From Aquipuribacter sp. SD81 (GTDB lineage Bacteria; Actinomycetota; Actinomycetes; Actinomycetales; JBBAYJ01), in the NCBI RefSeq assembly GCF_037153975.1, contig NZ_JBBAYJ010000001.1, positions 1-64,000 on the forward strand: 64,000 nucleotides of DNA, in the 5' to 3' direction. Under the pieces are notes generated by a model. The model saw nothing but the letters and a program-made list of their open reading frames with translations, ran no database searches and was not told the origin of the DNA. Below, piece by piece: positions 50,096-58,874 of this stretch (positions are counted from its first letter, which is position 1; every line of letters starts with the position of its first letter). The position numbers were made by a program, and so were the translations under genes.

Positions 50096-50464
50096 GTGAT
50101 CCAGCAGGAGTCCCGGCTCAAGGTCGCCGACAACACGGGTGCGAAGGAGATCCTCTGCATCCGCGTGCTCGGTGGCTCCGGCCGCCGCTACGCCGGCATC
50201 GGCGACACGATCGTCGCGACCGTCAAGGACGCGATCCCCGGCGGCAACGTGAAGCGCGGCGACGTGGTCAAGGCCGTCGTCGTCCGCACCGTCAAGGAGC
50301 GGCGCCGTCCCGACGGCAGCTACATCCGCTTCGACGAGAACGCGGCCGTCATCCTCCGCAACGACGGCGACCCCCGCGGCACCCGCATCTTCGGGCCCGT
50401 GGGTCGCGAGCTGCGCGACAAGAAGTTCATGAAGATCATCTCGCTGGCACCGGAGGTGCTCTGA
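50096..50464 (+). CDS. rplN: 50S ribosomal protein L14
   Basis: The 122-residue L14 sits at the subunit interface. [37 protein letters not shown] and [24 protein letters not shown] are family landmarks. The GTG start lies eight bases after rpsQ. The rplX ATG shares its last base. Confidence 0.97.
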   Translation: MIQQESRLKVADNTGAKEILCIRVLGGSGRRYAGIGDTIVATVKDAIPGGNVKRGDVVKAVVVRTVKERRRPDGSYIRFDENAAVILRNDGDPRGTRIFGPVGRELRDKKFMKIISLAPEVL

Positions 50465-50844
50465 TGGCCGGGCGGCAGCAGGCGGGCAAGGCCCGCATCA
50501 GGACCCGCATCAAGAAGGGTGACACCGTCACCGTCATCGCGGGCGCCGACAAGGGGAAGACCGGCAAGGTCATCTCCGTCGACCGGGAGTCCGGTCGGGT
50601 GCTCGTCGAGGGCGTCAAGCGCGTGACCAAGCACGTGCGCGCCGGCCAGACCGGCCGCGGCTCGCGCACGGGCGGCCTCGTGCACACCGAGGCCCCGATC
50701 CACCTGTCGAACGTGGCGGTCGTGGACCCGGAGACCAAGAAGCCCACCCGCGTGGGCATCCGCACCGAGACCCAGGAGCGTGACGGCCGGGAGCGCACCG
50801 TGCGCGTCCGGATCGCCCGGCGCTCGGGCAAGGACATCGCATGA
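50464..50844 (+). CDS. rplX: 50S ribosomal protein L24
   Basis: The 126-residue L24 initiates large-subunit assembly. The KOW motif is [35 protein letters not shown]. It is about 20 residues longer than E. coli L24 because of an Arg-rich C-terminal stretch ([22 protein letters not shown]). It overlaps both neighbours. Confidence 0.95.
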   Translation: MAGRQQAGKARIRTRIKKGDTVTVIAGADKGKTGKVISVDRESGRVLVEGVKRVTKHVRAGQTGRGSRTGGLVHTEAPIHLSNVAVVDPETKKPTRVGIRTETQERDGRERTVRVRIARRSGKDIA

Positions 50845-51434
50845 CCGACACCATCGAGACCGCCCCGGCCGAGCAGGCCCCGGCCGCCCCGACGCCGCGC
50901 CTGCGCACGCGCTACCGCGAGGAGATCCTCCCCGCGCTGCTCGAGGAGTTCGCGTACCCGAACGTCATGCAGGTGCCCGGCGTCGTCAAGGTCGTCGTCA
51001 ACATGGGCGTCGGCGAGGCGGCCCGGGACTCCAAGCTCATCGACGGCGCGGTCCGCGACCTCACGGCCATCACCGGCCAGAAGCCGCAGGTCACCAAGGC
51101 CCGCAAGTCCATCGCGCAGTTCAAGCTGCGCGAGGGCATGCCGATCGGCGCCCACGTGACGCTGCGCGGGGACCGCATGTGGGAGTTCCTCGACCGGCTC
51201 CTGTCGGTCGCGCTGCCCCGCATCCGCGACTTCCGCGGGCTGTCGGACCGCCAGTTCGACGGTCGCGGCAACTACACCTTCGGCCTCGTGGAGCAGGCGA
51301 TGTTCCACGAGATCGACCAGGACCGCATCGACCGGGTCCGGGGCATGGACATCACGGTCGTCACCTCCGCGACCACCGACGACGAGGGACGCAGCCTGCT
51401 CCGCCGGCTCGGGTTCCCCTTCAAGACCAGCTGA
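50841..51434 (+). CDS. rplE: 50S ribosomal protein L5
   Basis: The 197-residue L5 binds 5S rRNA and contacts P-site t[64 protein letters not shown] is conserved. The N-terminal 20 residues ([16 protein letters not shown]) are a disordered extension. The ATG overlaps the rplX stop by four bases. Confidence 0.96.
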   Translation: MTDTIETAPAEQAPAAPTPRLRTRYREEILPALLEEFAYPNVMQVPGVVKVVVNMGVGEAARDSKLIDGAVRDLTAITGQKPQVTKARKSIAQFKLREGMPIGAHVTLRGDRMWEFLDRLLSVALPRIRDFRGLSDRQFDGRGNYTFGLVEQAMFHEIDQDRIDRVRGMDITVVTSATTDDEGRSLLRRLGFPFKTS

Positions 51435-51448
51435 GGGGAGGAGTACCC

Positions 51449-51634
51449 ATGGCGAAGACCGCCCTCATCAACAAGGCCGCCCGCAAGCCGAAGTTCAAGG
51501 TGCGCGCCTACACCCGCTGCCAGCGGTGCGGGCGTCCGCACTCGGTGTACCGCAAGTTCGGCCTGTGCCGCGTGTGCCTGCGCGAGATGGCGCACCGCGG
51601 CGAGCTGCCGGGCGTCACCAAGAGCTCCTGGTGA
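51449..51634 (+). CDS. rpsZ: 30S ribosomal protein S14, zinc-binding type Z
   Basis: The 61-residue S14 is the short form with two CxxC pairs (CQRC and CRVC) that bind zinc, as in other actinobacteria and Firmicutes. A longer zinc-free paralogue may exist elsewhere. GAGGGGAGGAG precedes the ATG. A gap of 109 bases before rpsH has no gene. Confidence 0.96.
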   Translation: MAKTALINKAARKPKFKVRAYTRCQRCGRPHSVYRKFGLCRVCLREMAHRGELPGVTKSSW

Positions 51635-51743
51635 GCCTTCCCGCGCCCGGCGCGGGGAGCCACCGGCACCACCCGTTCCCGAACACCCTCATGACCGCCG
51701 CAGGTCCGACAGCGGAAACCGCGGCAGGAAGGGCTGAGGCCCG

Positions 51744-52142
51744 ATGACGATGACCGACCCGATCGCGGACATGCTGACGCGTCTGCGGAACGCCAACTCG
51801 GCGTACCACGACGACGTCACCATGCCGTACAGCAAGCTGAAGGCGAGCGTGGCCGAGATCCTCAAGCAGGAGGGCTACGTCGCCGGCTGGAAGGTGGAGG
51901 AGGCCGAGGTCGGCCGCACCCTCACCGTCGAGCTGAAGTTCGGCCCGTCCCGCGAGCGTTCCATCGCCGGGCTGCGCCGGGTGTCGAAGCCGGGCCTGCG
52001 GGTCTACGCCAAGTCGACGAACCTGCCCAAGGTCCTGGGCGGCCTCGGCGTCGCGATCCTGTCGACGTCGTCCGGCCTCCTCACCGACAAGCAGGCCGCG
52101 AAGCAGGGCGTGGGCGGCGAAGTGCTCGCCTACGTCTGGTGA
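51744..52142 (+). CDS. rpsH: 30S ribosomal protein S8
   Basis: The 132-residue S8 binds the central domain of 16S rRNA and in E. coli represses the spc operon. [30 protein letters not shown] and [26 protein letters not shown] are typical. AGGAAGGG lies upstream; a second ATG two codons in is also possible. Confidence 0.96.
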   Translation: MTMTDPIADMLTRLRNANSAYHDDVTMPYSKLKASVAEILKQEGYVAGWKVEEAEVGRTLTVELKFGPSRERSIAGLRRVSKPGLRVYAKSTNLPKVLGGLGVAILSTSSGLLTDKQAAKQGVGGEVLAYVW

Positions 52143-52169
52143 CGGCCGCGAGGAGCTGAGGAGAACCCC

Positions 52170-52709
52170 ATGTCGCGCATCGGCAAGAACCCCGTGCCCG
52201 TGCCCTCGGGCGTGACGATCGCCCTCGACGGGCGCACGGTCACGGTCAAGGGCCCCAAGGGCGAGCTCAGCCACGTCGTGGCCGAGCCCATCACCGTCGC
52301 CGCCGAGGACACCTCGGTGGTCGTCAGCCGTCCCGACGACGAGCGCCGCTCGAAGTCGCTGCACGGCCTCACCCGCACGCTCATCGCCAACATGGTCACG
52401 GGCGTGACGGACGGCTACACCCGGAAGATGGAGATCCACGGCACCGGCTACCGCGTGCAGGCGCGGGGGAGCAACCTCGAGTTCGCCCTCGGCTACAGCC
52501 ACCCGATCACCATCGAGCCCCCGGCGGGCATCAGCTTCGCCGTGGAGAACCCGACGCGCTTCTCGGTGTCCGGCATCGACAAGCAGCTCGTCGGCGAGGT
52601 GGCCGCCAACATCCACAAGCTCCGCAAGCCCGACCCCTACAAGGGCAAGGGCATCCGCTACGAGGGCGAGCAGATCCGCCGCAAGGCCGGGAAGGCTGGG
52701 AAGAAGTAA
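52170..52709 (+). CDS. rplF: 50S ribosomal protein L6
   Basis: The 179-residue L6 lies at the base of the L7/L12 stalk. [33 protein letters not shown] and the C-terminal [28 protein letters not shown] are diagnostic. The TAA stop overlaps the rplR ATG by one base. Confidence 0.97.
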   Translation: MSRIGKNPVPVPSGVTIALDGRTVTVKGPKGELSHVVAEPITVAAEDTSVVVSRPDDERRSKSLHGLTRTLIANMVTGVTDGYTRKMEIHGTGYRVQARGSNLEFALGYSHPITIEPPAGISFAVENPTRFSVSGIDKQLVGEVAANIHKLRKPDPYKGKGIRYEGEQIRRKAGKAGKK

Positions 52710-53098
52710 TGCCCACTGTCGTCGAGCGCAGCTCGCGCAAGGGCGGCCGCAGCCGCGTCGCGGCCCGCAGCCGCCGTCACCAGCGTGTCCGCAAGCACGT
52801 CGTCGGGACCGCCGAGCGGCCCCGTCTCGTCGTCACCCGCTCCCTGCGCCACGTCGTGGTGCAGGTCGTGGACGACTCGACGGGACGCACGCTCGCCTCG
52901 GCGTCGACCCTCGAGCCCGACCTCCGCGCCGACTCGGGCGACAAGACCGCCAAGGCCCGCGCCGTCGGCGAGCTCGTCGCCGAGCGCGCCAAGGCGGCCG
53001 GTGTGAGCGCGGTCGTCCTGGACCGCTCCGGCAACAAGTACCACGGTCGCGTCGCGGCGGTGGCGGACGGCGCCCGCGAGAAGGGCCTGGCCCTCTGA
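52709..53098 (+). CDS. rplR: 50S ribosomal protein L18
   Basis: The 129-residue L18 binds 5S rRNA with L5. Its basic N-terminus ([28 protein letters not shown]) and [20 protein letters not shown] core are typical, with the ending [25 protein letters not shown]. Confidence 0.96.
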   Translation: MPTVVERSSRKGGRSRVAARSRRHQRVRKHVVGTAERPRLVVTRSLRHVVVQVVDDSTGRTLASASTLEPDLRADSGDKTAKARAVGELVAERAKAAGVSAVVLDRSGNKYHGRVAAVADGAREKGLAL

Positions 53099-53159
53099 TG
53101 GCCGGGCTGACCACGGGGCAGTCCACCGGTACGACGCACCCGAAGGAAGGAGACCTCTG

Positions 53160-53795
53160 ATGGCTGGACCGCAGCAGCGCCGCGGGAGCACCGCCGGCGG
53201 CGGTGGCCCCGAGGGCGGCCGCGACGGTCGCCGTGGCGGTCGCGACCGTCGTGACGACCGCGGTGGCCGCGGTGGGGACGACCGCACCAACTACGTGGAG
53301 CGCGTCGTCGCGATCAACCGCGTCGCCAAGGTCGTCAAGGGTGGCCGTCGCTTCAGCTTCACCGCGCTCGTCGTCGTCGGCGACGGCGACGGCATGGTGG
53401 GCGTCGGCTACGGCAAGGCCAAGGAGGTGCCCGCTGCGATCAGCAAGGGCGTCGAGGAGGCCAAGAAGAGCTTCTTCCGCGTGCCGCGCATCGCCGGCAC
53501 CATCCCGCACCCCATCCAGGGCGAGAAGGCGGCCGGTGTCGTCATGCTCCGCCCGGCCGCTCCCGGTACCGGTGTCATCGCCGGTGGTCCGGTGCGCGCC
53601 GTGCTGGAGGCCGCGGGCATCCACGACGTGCTGAGCAAGTCGCTCGGCTCGGACAACGCGATCAACATCGTGCACGCGACGGTCGCGGCCCTGCGGGGCC
53701 TCGAGCCGCCGGAGGCGGTCGCGGCGCGCCGCGGCCTGCCCCTGGAGGACGTCGCCCCCGCCGCGCTGCTGCGTGCCCGGCAGGAGGCGTCCTGA
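53160..53795 (+). CDS. rpsE: 30S ribosomal protein S5
   Basis: The 211-residue S5 contributes to decoding accuracy and mRNA unwinding. The dsRNA-binding-like domain ([32 protein letters not shown]) is preceded by about 40 Gly/Arg-rich residues, an RGG-like extension common in actinobacteria. GAAGGAGACCTCTG precedes the ATG. Confidence 0.96.
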   Translation: MAGPQQRRGSTAGGGGPEGGRDGRRGGRDRRDDRGGRGGDDRTNYVERVVAINRVAKVVKGGRRFSFTALVVVGDGDGMVGVGYGKAKEVPAAISKGVEEAKKSFFRVPRIAGTIPHPIQGEKAAGVVMLRPAAPGTGVIAGGPVRAVLEAAGIHDVLSKSLGSDNAINIVHATVAALRGLEPPEAVAARRGLPLEDVAPAALLRARQEAS

Positions 53796-53797
53796 TC

Positions 53798-54007
53798 ATG
53801 GCTGCCAGCACTTCCACGACCTCGGGCAAGCGGCTCAAGGTCACCCAGGTCAAGAGCGTCATCGGCGGCACCCACGGGCAGCGGAACACCGTCCGCTCGC
53901 TGGGTCTCAAGCGCATCGGTGACGTCGTCGTGAAGGAGGACCGCCCCGAGATCCGCGGGATGGTCCAGACCGTGGCGCACCTCGTCGCGGTCGAGGAGGT
54001 CGAGTGA
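53798..54007 (+). CDS. rpmD: 50S ribosomal protein L30
   Basis: The 69-residue L30 matches the family core [58 protein letters not shown]. It starts two bases after rpsE and overlaps rplO by four bases. Confidence 0.96.
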   Translation: MAASTSTTSGKRLKVTQVKSVIGGTHGQRNTVRSLGLKRIGDVVVKEDRPEIRGMVQTVAHLVAVEEVE

Positions 54008-54474
54008 CGATGGCGAACGACTCGTTCGGGGCCAAGGCGCTGAAGGTGCACCACCTTCGCCCCGCCCCCGGCGCGCACACCCCCAAGACCCGCGTGGGTC
54101 GGGGTGAGGCGAGCAAGGGCAAGACCGCCGGCCGCGGCACCAAGGGCACGAAGGCCCGCTACCAGGTGCCGGACCGGTTCGAGGGCGGCCAGACCCCGCT
54201 GCACATGCGCCTGCCGAAGGTGCGCGGGTTCAGGAACCGCTTCCGCACCGAGTTCCAGGTCGTCAACCTCGACCGCCTCGGCCAGCTGTACCCCGACGGC
54301 GGCACGGTGACCCCGGCCGACCTCGTGGCCAAGGGCGCCGTCCGCGACGGCCTGCCGGTCAAGGTGCTCGGCGACGGCGACCTCGGCGTCCGGCTCGAGG
54401 TCTCGGCGCACAAGTTCTCCGCGTCCGCGAAGAGCAAGATCGAGGCCGCCGGCGGCAGCACCACCACCGTCTGA
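54004..54474 (+). CDS. rplO: 50S ribosomal protein L15
   Basis: The 156-residue L15 has the Gly/Lys-rich N-terminal extension that threads into 23S rRNA ([45 protein letters not shown]) and a globular C-terminal domain. The GTG overlaps the rpmD stop; an ATG two codons later is also possible. A hairpin after the gene separates it from secY. Confidence 0.96.
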   Translation: MTMANDSFGAKALKVHHLRPAPGAHTPKTRVGRGEASKGKTAGRGTKGTKARYQVPDRFEGGQTPLHMRLPKVRGFRNRFRTEFQVVNLDRLGQLYPDGGTVTPADLVAKGAVRDGLPVKVLGDGDLGVRLEVSAHKFSASAKSKIEAAGGSTTTV

Positions 54475-54510
54475 GCCCGGCCGAGCCCGTCTCGGCACCA
54501 CGCACGCCAC

Positions 54511-54541
54511 CCAGGACCGGGGCCTCGCGCCCCGGTCCTGG
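54511..54541 (+). terminator. Hairpin between rplO and secY
   Basis: CCAGGACCGGGGC (54511-54523) and GCCCCGGTCCTGG (54529-54541) pair perfectly over 13 bases around a five-base loop, followed by TGTT. It probably ends or attenuates the spc operon before secY. Confidence 0.75.
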
Positions 54542-54544
54542 TGT

Positions 54545-54550
54545 TAGGGT
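54545..54550 (+). promoter_or_regulatory. Probable -10 box of secY-adk-map
   Basis: TAGGGT lies just after the rplO hairpin and 76 bases before secY. The -35 region would overlap the hairpin and is poor. The position suggests secY has its own promoter. Confidence 0.4.
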
Positions 54551-54626
54551 CGCGAGCACGAGGCCCGTCGGCGTGCCGGCCGGTCGTCCCTGCCCCGTTC
54601 GGGGCATTAGCAGGAGGTAAGTCGTC

Positions 54627-55937
54627 GTGGTCAGCCTCGGCGCGTTCGTGAGCGCGTTCAAGACCCCGGATCTCCGGGCCAAGATCCTCTTCACCCTGGG
54701 GATCATGGCGATCTTCCGGCTGGGGTCGTTCATCCCGACGCCGGGGGTCGACTTCGGCAACGTGCGGGAGTGCCTGCGGCTGGCGGAGAACCAGGCCGGC
54801 GTGTTCGGCCTCATCAACCTCTTCAGCGGCGGGGCGCTGCTCCAGCTGTCGATCTTCGCGCTCGGCATCCTGCCGTACATCACCGCGAGCATCATCGTGC
54901 AGCTGCTGACGGTGGTCATCCCGCGCTTCGAGGAGCTGAAGAAGGAGGGGCAGACCGGTACCGCGAAGCTCACGCAGTACACGCGCTACCTCACCATCGG
55001 CCTCGCGATCCTGCAGTCGACGACGTTCATCACCCTCGCGCGGTCCAACGCGATCTTCGGGGGAGCGTGCGACCCGGCCGTCTACCCGACCGTTCCGGAC
55101 CAGTCGCTGCCGAACCTGCTGCTCATGATCACGACGATGACCGCCGGCACCGGCCTCATCATGTGGCTCGGGGAGCTCATCACCGCGCGCGGCGTCGGCA
55201 ACGGCATGTCCCTGCTGATCTTCACCTCCATCGCCGCGACCTTCCCGAGCTCGCTGTGGGCCATCGCCACGCAGCAGTCGATCGAGACCATGCTCGTCGT
55301 CGTCGCCGTGGGCCTCGTCATCATCGCCGCGGTCGTGTTCGTCGAGCAGAGCCAGCGCCGCATCCCCGTGCAGTACGCCAAGCGCATGGTCGGGCAGCGG
55401 GCCTACGGCGGCACGAGCACGTACATCCCGCTCAAGGTCAACATGGCCGGCGTCATCCCCGTCATCTTCGCCAGCTCGCTGCTGTACCTGCCAGCGCTCG
55501 TCGCGCAGTTCTCGCCGGAGTCGGCGTGGGCCGGCTGGATCAACCGGTACTTCGTGACCGGCGACCACCCGCTGTACATGGCGGCGTTCTTCGGGCTCAT
55601 CGTCTTCTTCGCGTTCTTCTACGTCGCCATCACGTTCAACCCGGACGACGTCGCGGAGAACATGCGCAAGTACGGCGGCTTCATCCCCGGCATCCGCGCG
55701 GGCCGGCCCACCGCGGAGTACCTCGACTACGTCATCACGAGGATCACGTTCCCGGGCTCGCTGTACCTCGGCGTCGTGGCGCTCATCCCGCTCATCGCGA
55801 TCGTGCTCGTCAACGCCAACCAGAACTTCCCCTTCGGCGGGGCGTCGATCCTCATCATCGTCGGCGTCGGGCTGGAGACGGTGAAGCAGATCCAGTCCCA
55901 GCTGCAGCAGCGCAACTACGAAGGGTTCCTGCGATGA
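54627..55937 (+). CDS. secY: Preprotein translocase subunit SecY
   Basis: The 436-residue SecY is the ten-helix channel of the Sec translocon. FRLGSFIPTPGVD at helix 1, SIFALGILPYITASIIVQLLTVVIP at the lateral gate, and the cytoplasmic SQRRIPVQYAKRMVGQRAYGGTSTYIPLKVNMAGVIPVIFASSLLYLP are conserved. AGGAGGT lies eight bases before the GTG. It overlaps adk by four bases. Confidence 0.97.
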   Translation: MVSLGAFVSAFKTPDLRAKILFTLGIMAIFRLGSFIPTPGVDFGNVRECLRLAENQAGVFGLINLFSGGALLQLSIFALGILPYITASIIVQLLTVVIPRFEELKKEGQTGTAKLTQYTRYLTIGLAILQSTTFITLARSNAIFGGACDPAVYPTVPDQSLPNLLLMITTMTAGTGLIMWLGELITARGVGNGMSLLIFTSIAATFPSSLWAIATQQSIETMLVVVAVGLVIIAAVVFVEQSQRRIPVQYAKRMVGQRAYGGTSTYIPLKVNMAGVIPVIFASSLLYLPALVAQFSPESAWAGWINRYFVTGDHPLYMAAFFGLIVFFAFFYVAITFNPDDVAENMRKYGGFIPGIRAGRPTAEYLDYVITRITFPGSLYLGVVALIPLIAIVLVNANQNFPFGGASILIIVGVGLETVKQIQSQLQQRNYEGFLR

Positions 55938-56506
55938 CGCGCCTCGTCCTGCTCGGACCGCCCGGGGCGGGCAAGGGGACCCAGGCCGCGCGCCTCGCGG
56001 AGACCCTGCAGGTGCCCGCGATCTCCACCGGCGACATCTTCCGCGCGAACGTCAGGGAGGGCACCGAGCTCGGGGTCACGGCGAAGCGCTACATGGACGC
56101 CGGGGAGTACGTGCCCGACTCGGTGACCAACGCGATGGTCGCCGACCGGCTGTCGCAGCCCGACGCGGCGCGCGGCTTCCTGCTCGACGGCTACCCGCGG
56201 ACCGCGGAGCAGGTCGTGGAGCTCGACCGCGTCCTCGCCGCCCAGGACGCCGCGCTGGACCGGGTCGTCGAGATCACCGCGGACACCGACGAGGTCGTCA
56301 CCCGCATCCTCAAGCGTTCCGCCGAGCAGGGCCGCAGCGACGACACCGAGGACGTCGTGCGGCGTCGCCTCGAGCTCTACACCGAGCAGACCGCGCCGCT
56401 GTCGGCCACGTACGAGCAGCGGGGCCTCCTCGTGCGCGTCGACGGCATGGGCGCCGTCGACGACGTGACCGCCCGCCTGCTCGACGCGATCGGCGTCCCG
56501 GCCTGA
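55934..56506 (+). CDS. adk: Adenylate kinase
   Basis: The 190-residue enzyme interconverts ATP, ADP and AMP. The P-loop GPPGAGKGT (8-16), the AMP-site STGDIFR and LLDGYPRT are conserved. The lid is the short, zinc-free form (KRSAEQGRSDDTEDVVRRRL). The ATG overlaps the secY stop, and map follows after 54 bases. Confidence 0.96.
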   Translation: MTRLVLLGPPGAGKGTQAARLAETLQVPAISTGDIFRANVREGTELGVTAKRYMDAGEYVPDSVTNAMVADRLSQPDAARGFLLDGYPRTAEQVVELDRVLAAQDAALDRVVEITADTDEVVTRILKRSAEQGRSDDTEDVVRRRLELYTEQTAPLSATYEQRGLLVRVDGMGAVDDVTARLLDAIGVPA

Positions 56507-56560
56507 GCACGACCCGCCGGCTTCGTCGGCGCCGTCGGCCCGGCACCGGGGGAGGGCCCC

Positions 56561-57409
56561 GTGCTGGGTCGTGAGCGCATCGAGTACAAGACCGTCGAGC
56601 AGGTCCGCACCATGCGCCGCGCCGGCCTGGTCGTCGCGGACGCGCTGGCCGCGGTCCGCGCGGCGGTCCGCCCGGGCGTGACGACCGACGAGCTGGACGC
56701 CGTCGCCGCAGGGGTGATCGCCGACGCCGGCGCGACGTCGAACTTCCTCGGCTACCACGGCTTCCCCCGCACCGTCTGCGCCTCGGTCGACGACGAGGTC
56801 GTCCACGGCATCCCCGGGGCGCGCGTGCTGGACGCCGGCCAGGTGCTGAGCATCGACTGCGGCGCCGTGGTGGAGGGCTGGCACGGTGACTCCGCCTTCT
56901 CCGTCGTCGTGCCCCACGCCGACGGCTCGCGCGCGGGCGAGGACGCGGACCACGCGCTCGTCGCCGCCACCGACGAGGCGATGTGGCGGGGGATCGCCGC
57001 CCTCGCCGTCGGGCGCCCGCTCGCGCGCGTGGGGGAGGCCGTCGACGACTACGTCGTCGACGAGTGCGACGGCCGCTACGGCCTCGTGGAGGAGTACACC
57101 GGCCACGGCATCGGCACGGCCATGCACCAGCCGCCCGACGTCGTCCACCACCGGACCCGGGGCCGCTCGCCGCGGGTACGGGCCGGGCTGTGCGTTGCCG
57201 TGGAGCCGATGCTCACGGTCGGCGACGCCGCCACGCGCGTGCTCGAGGACGGCTGGACCGTGGTGACGCAGGACGGCTCGCGCGCGGCGCACGCCGAGCA
57301 CAGCGTCGCCGTGCTCGACGACGGGCTGTTCGTGCTGACGGCGCCGGACGGCGGCCGCGCGCGCCTGGGGTCGCTCGGCGTGCCCGTCTCCGCGCGCGTC
57401 GAGGGCTGA
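56561..57409 (+). CDS. map: Methionine aminopeptidase, type I
   Basis: The 282-residue enzyme removes N-terminal Met from new proteins. The five metal ligands are visible: two Asp in LSIDCGAVVEGWHGDSA, His in GHGIG, and two Glu in VEPMLTVGD and AEHSVAVL. The N-terminus lacks an SH3-binding extension. The GTG at 56561 follows a GGGGGAGGGCCCC stretch. In many actinobacteria infA follows closely; here about 4 kb of other genes intervene. Confidence 0.96.
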   Translation: MLGRERIEYKTVEQVRTMRRAGLVVADALAAVRAAVRPGVTTDELDAVAAGVIADAGATSNFLGYHGFPRTVCASVDDEVVHGIPGARVLDAGQVLSIDCGAVVEGWHGDSAFSVVVPHADGSRAGEDADHALVAATDEAMWRGIAALAVGRPLARVGEAVDDYVVDECDGRYGLVEEYTGHGIGTAMHQPPDVVHHRTRGRSPRVRAGLCVAVEPMLTVGDAATRVLEDGWTVVTQDGSRAAHAEHSVAVLDDGLFVLTAPDGGRARLGSLGVPVSARVEG

Positions 57410-57755
57410 GACCCGCACCGGGCTCCGCCGGAGGGGGGCCTTGAGGCGCCCGGGCGCGAATTCACCCGAGTGCCGTAGCCGCAGCGCAGCGTGAGCGACC
57501 GACCGCGCAGCGTCGAGCGCCGGTGACGCCGGAGGCGCTTCCCGACGGTGCGCGCTGACAGCACGAGAGGCTGTGACTACCGGGGGTGTGACCGTTCACC
57601 CGCCCGGCGCAGTCGCCGGGCTGTCGGGGCAGGTCGCAGAGGTGAGCGCTACCGGTCACAGCGTGGTCGTCTCGATTGACACAGCGTGTCCCGGCTGGTG
57701 CGCTGTGCCCGACGTCACCGCGTCCCTCCCCACCCCCCGTCCGGAAGGTCCGACC
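57410..57755 (+). promoter_or_regulatory. Gene-free region before the repeat protein, with probable control sites
   Basis: No supported gene is present. CACAGCGTG occurs twice, at 57657-57665 and 57680-57688, 23 bases apart. The second copy lies in the inverted repeat GACAC-AGC-GTGTC (57678-57690), which overlaps TTGACA (57676-57681), a consensus -35 box. The matching -10 position (TGCGCT) is poor, which fits an activated promoter. I looked for a c-di-AMP riboswitch, common before secreted proteins in actinobacteria, and did not recognise one. Confidence 0.45.
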
Positions 57756-58508
57756 GTGCTGCTTCGCCTGCGCTCCCGAGTCCTCGCCCTGTCCGCCGTG
57801 CTGCTGACCGCGCTGGTCGGCGGCCTCCTCGCGTCGACGGCCTCCGCCTCCGCCGCGACGAGCGCGCCCGCTGCCGTCGCCGAGAGGAGCTGGCTGCCGT
57901 ACAAGTCGTGGCTGCCGTACGAGGCGGGTGTGGCGGAGAAGTCGTGGCTGCCGTACGAGGCTGGTGTCGCCGAGAAGTCGTGGCTGCCGTACAAGAGCTG
58001 GCTGCCGTACGAGGCCGGCGTGGCGGAGAAGTCGTGGCTGCCGTACGAGGCCGGCGTGGCGGAGAAGTCGTGGCTGCCGTACGAGGCGGGTGTCGCCGAG
58101 AAGTCGTGGCTGCCGTACAAGAGCTGGCTGCCGTACGAGGCGGGTGTCGCTGAGAAGTCGTGGCTGCCGTACAAGAGCTGGCTGCCGTACGAGGCGGGTG
58201 TCGCTGAGAAGTCGTGGCTGCCGTACAAGAGCTGGCTGCCGTACGAGGCGGGTGTCGCTGAGAAGTCGTGGCTGCCGTACAAGAGCTGGCTGCCGTACGA
58301 GGCGGGTGTCGCGGAGAAGTCGTGGCTGCCGTACAAGTCGTGGCTGCCGTACGAGGCCGGTGTCGCGGAGAAGTCGTGGCTGCCGTACGGCGCCGGCGTC
58401 CCCGCCGCCGGCGGGCTGCCCTACGAGCCGGGCGTGGCCGCGTCGTGGCTGTCGGCCTCGACCGCGTCCGCGGCGTCGACCGGCAGCGCGTTCCTGCGCG
58501 CGGTCTGA
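57756..58508 (+). CDS. Secreted tandem-repeat protein with SWLPY units
   Basis: I do not recognise this family. The 250-residue product begins with a signal peptide (LLRLRSRVLALSAVLLTALVGGLLASTASASA, cleavage near residue 33). From residue 45 it consists of 17 uninterrupted units, seven SWLPYK and ten SWLPYEAGVAEK, then a degenerate SWLPYGAGVPAAGG and an Ala/Ser-rich tail. It has no anchor, sortase signal or known domain. The GTG at 57756 is chosen over a GTG 61 codons upstream because GGAAGG lies seven bases before it and the signal peptide begins there. It could be a surface or spore-coat-like polymer, an adhesin, or a multicore peptide precursor; the sequence does not decide. Confidence 0.8.
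   Translation: MLLRLRSRVLALSAVLLTALVGGLLASTASASAATSAPAAVAERSWLPYKSWLPYEAGVAEKSWLPYEAGVAEKSWLPYKSWLPYEAGVAEKSWLPYEAGVAEKSWLPYEAGVAEKSWLPYKSWLPYEAGVAEKSWLPYKSWLPYEAGVAEKSWLPYKSWLPYEAGVAEKSWLPYKSWLPYEAGVAEKSWLPYKSWLPYEAGVAEKSWLPYGAGVPAAGGLPYEPGVAASWLSASTASAASTGSAFLRAV
57888..58391 (+). repeat. 18/36-base tandem array coding for SWLPY units
   Basis: The array is made of 18-base units (SWLPYK) and 36-base units (SWLPYEAGVAEK) in the order K, L, L, K, L, L, L and then five exact K-L pairs of 54 bases (58104-58373), followed by a degenerate unit. Copies are nearly identical at DNA level, including silent sites, which indicates recent expansion or homogenisation. There are no spacers, so it is not a CRISPR. 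Confidence 0.95.
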
Positions 58509-58524
58509 CCGCCTGCGCCCACCT

Positions 58525-58561
58525 CGTCGTCCCCGTCGTGCACCGCGCGGCGGGGACGACG
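58525..58561 (+). terminator. Hairpin after the repeat protein
   Basis: CGTCGTCCCCG (58525-58535) and CGGGGACGACG (58551-58561) pair over 11 bases around a 15-base loop. It starts 17 bases after the stop codon. No U-tract follows. Confidence 0.55.
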
Positions 58562-58647
58562 TCGTCCTCGGAGGTATCAGGGTCTGGACGGCGGACTCCT
58601 CACGCGGGAGCCTCCGGAGGAGCCGGGGGCGGGTGACAGGAGGAACC

Positions 58648-58794
58648 ATGGCGCCGAAGCAGAGCGACGAGACGACAGACGGCAAGGTCAAGGGCGGCGG
58701 CACGTCGAGCCCGGACCGCACGTCCGGGCCGTTCATCCGCCCGATGTCCGACCCGGTGTCGGAGACGACGGCCACGGACGACGGCACCGCCTGA
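58648..58794 (+). CDS. 48-residue polar peptide of unknown function
   Basis: I do not recognise this protein. AGGAGG lies four bases before the ATG, one of the best ribosome binding sites in the window, and the third positions fit the genome. The peptide is polar and probably disordered, rich in Thr, Ser, Asp and Gly, with a central hydrophobic motif [10 protein letters not shown] (residues 27-36). It has no signal peptide or Cys. It lies 80 bases before the CHAT gene, with a hairpin between. It could be a partner or substrate of the CHAT protein (inference from position only). Confidence 0.55.
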   Translation: MAPKQSDETTDGKVKGGGTSSPDRTSGPFIRPMSDPVSETTATDDGTA

Positions 58795-58817
58795 GGACCG
58801 GGCGGGGAGCGGGACCG

Positions 58818-58844
58818 GCCCCCGGCCGCGCCGCGGCCGGGGGC
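58818..58844 (+). terminator. Hairpin between the 48-residue peptide and the CHAT gene
   Basis: GCCCCCGGCCGC (58818-58829) and GCGGCCGGGGGC (58833-58844) pair perfectly over 12 bases around a three-base loop, ending 30 bases before the CHAT start. It may end transcription of the small gene or attenuate the CHAT gene. Confidence 0.65.
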
Positions 58845-58874
58845 ACCGGGCTGCGCCCGGGGGCCTTCCGCCGC

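Noticed and set aside
57410-57755. c-di-AMP riboswitch before the secreted protein
   Set aside because: Expected by context, but I could not match the conserved motifs. A covariance search would be needed.
57656-58336. Minus-strand open frame through the array (YGSHDFSATPAS repeats)
   Set aside because: Any 18-base in-frame repeat stays open on the other strand. It lacks a signal peptide and a ribosome binding site, and the plus frame has both.
57888-58391. Tandem array as a CRISPR
   Set aside because: Units are contiguous with no unique spacers and keep an open frame with a signal peptide and ribosome binding site.
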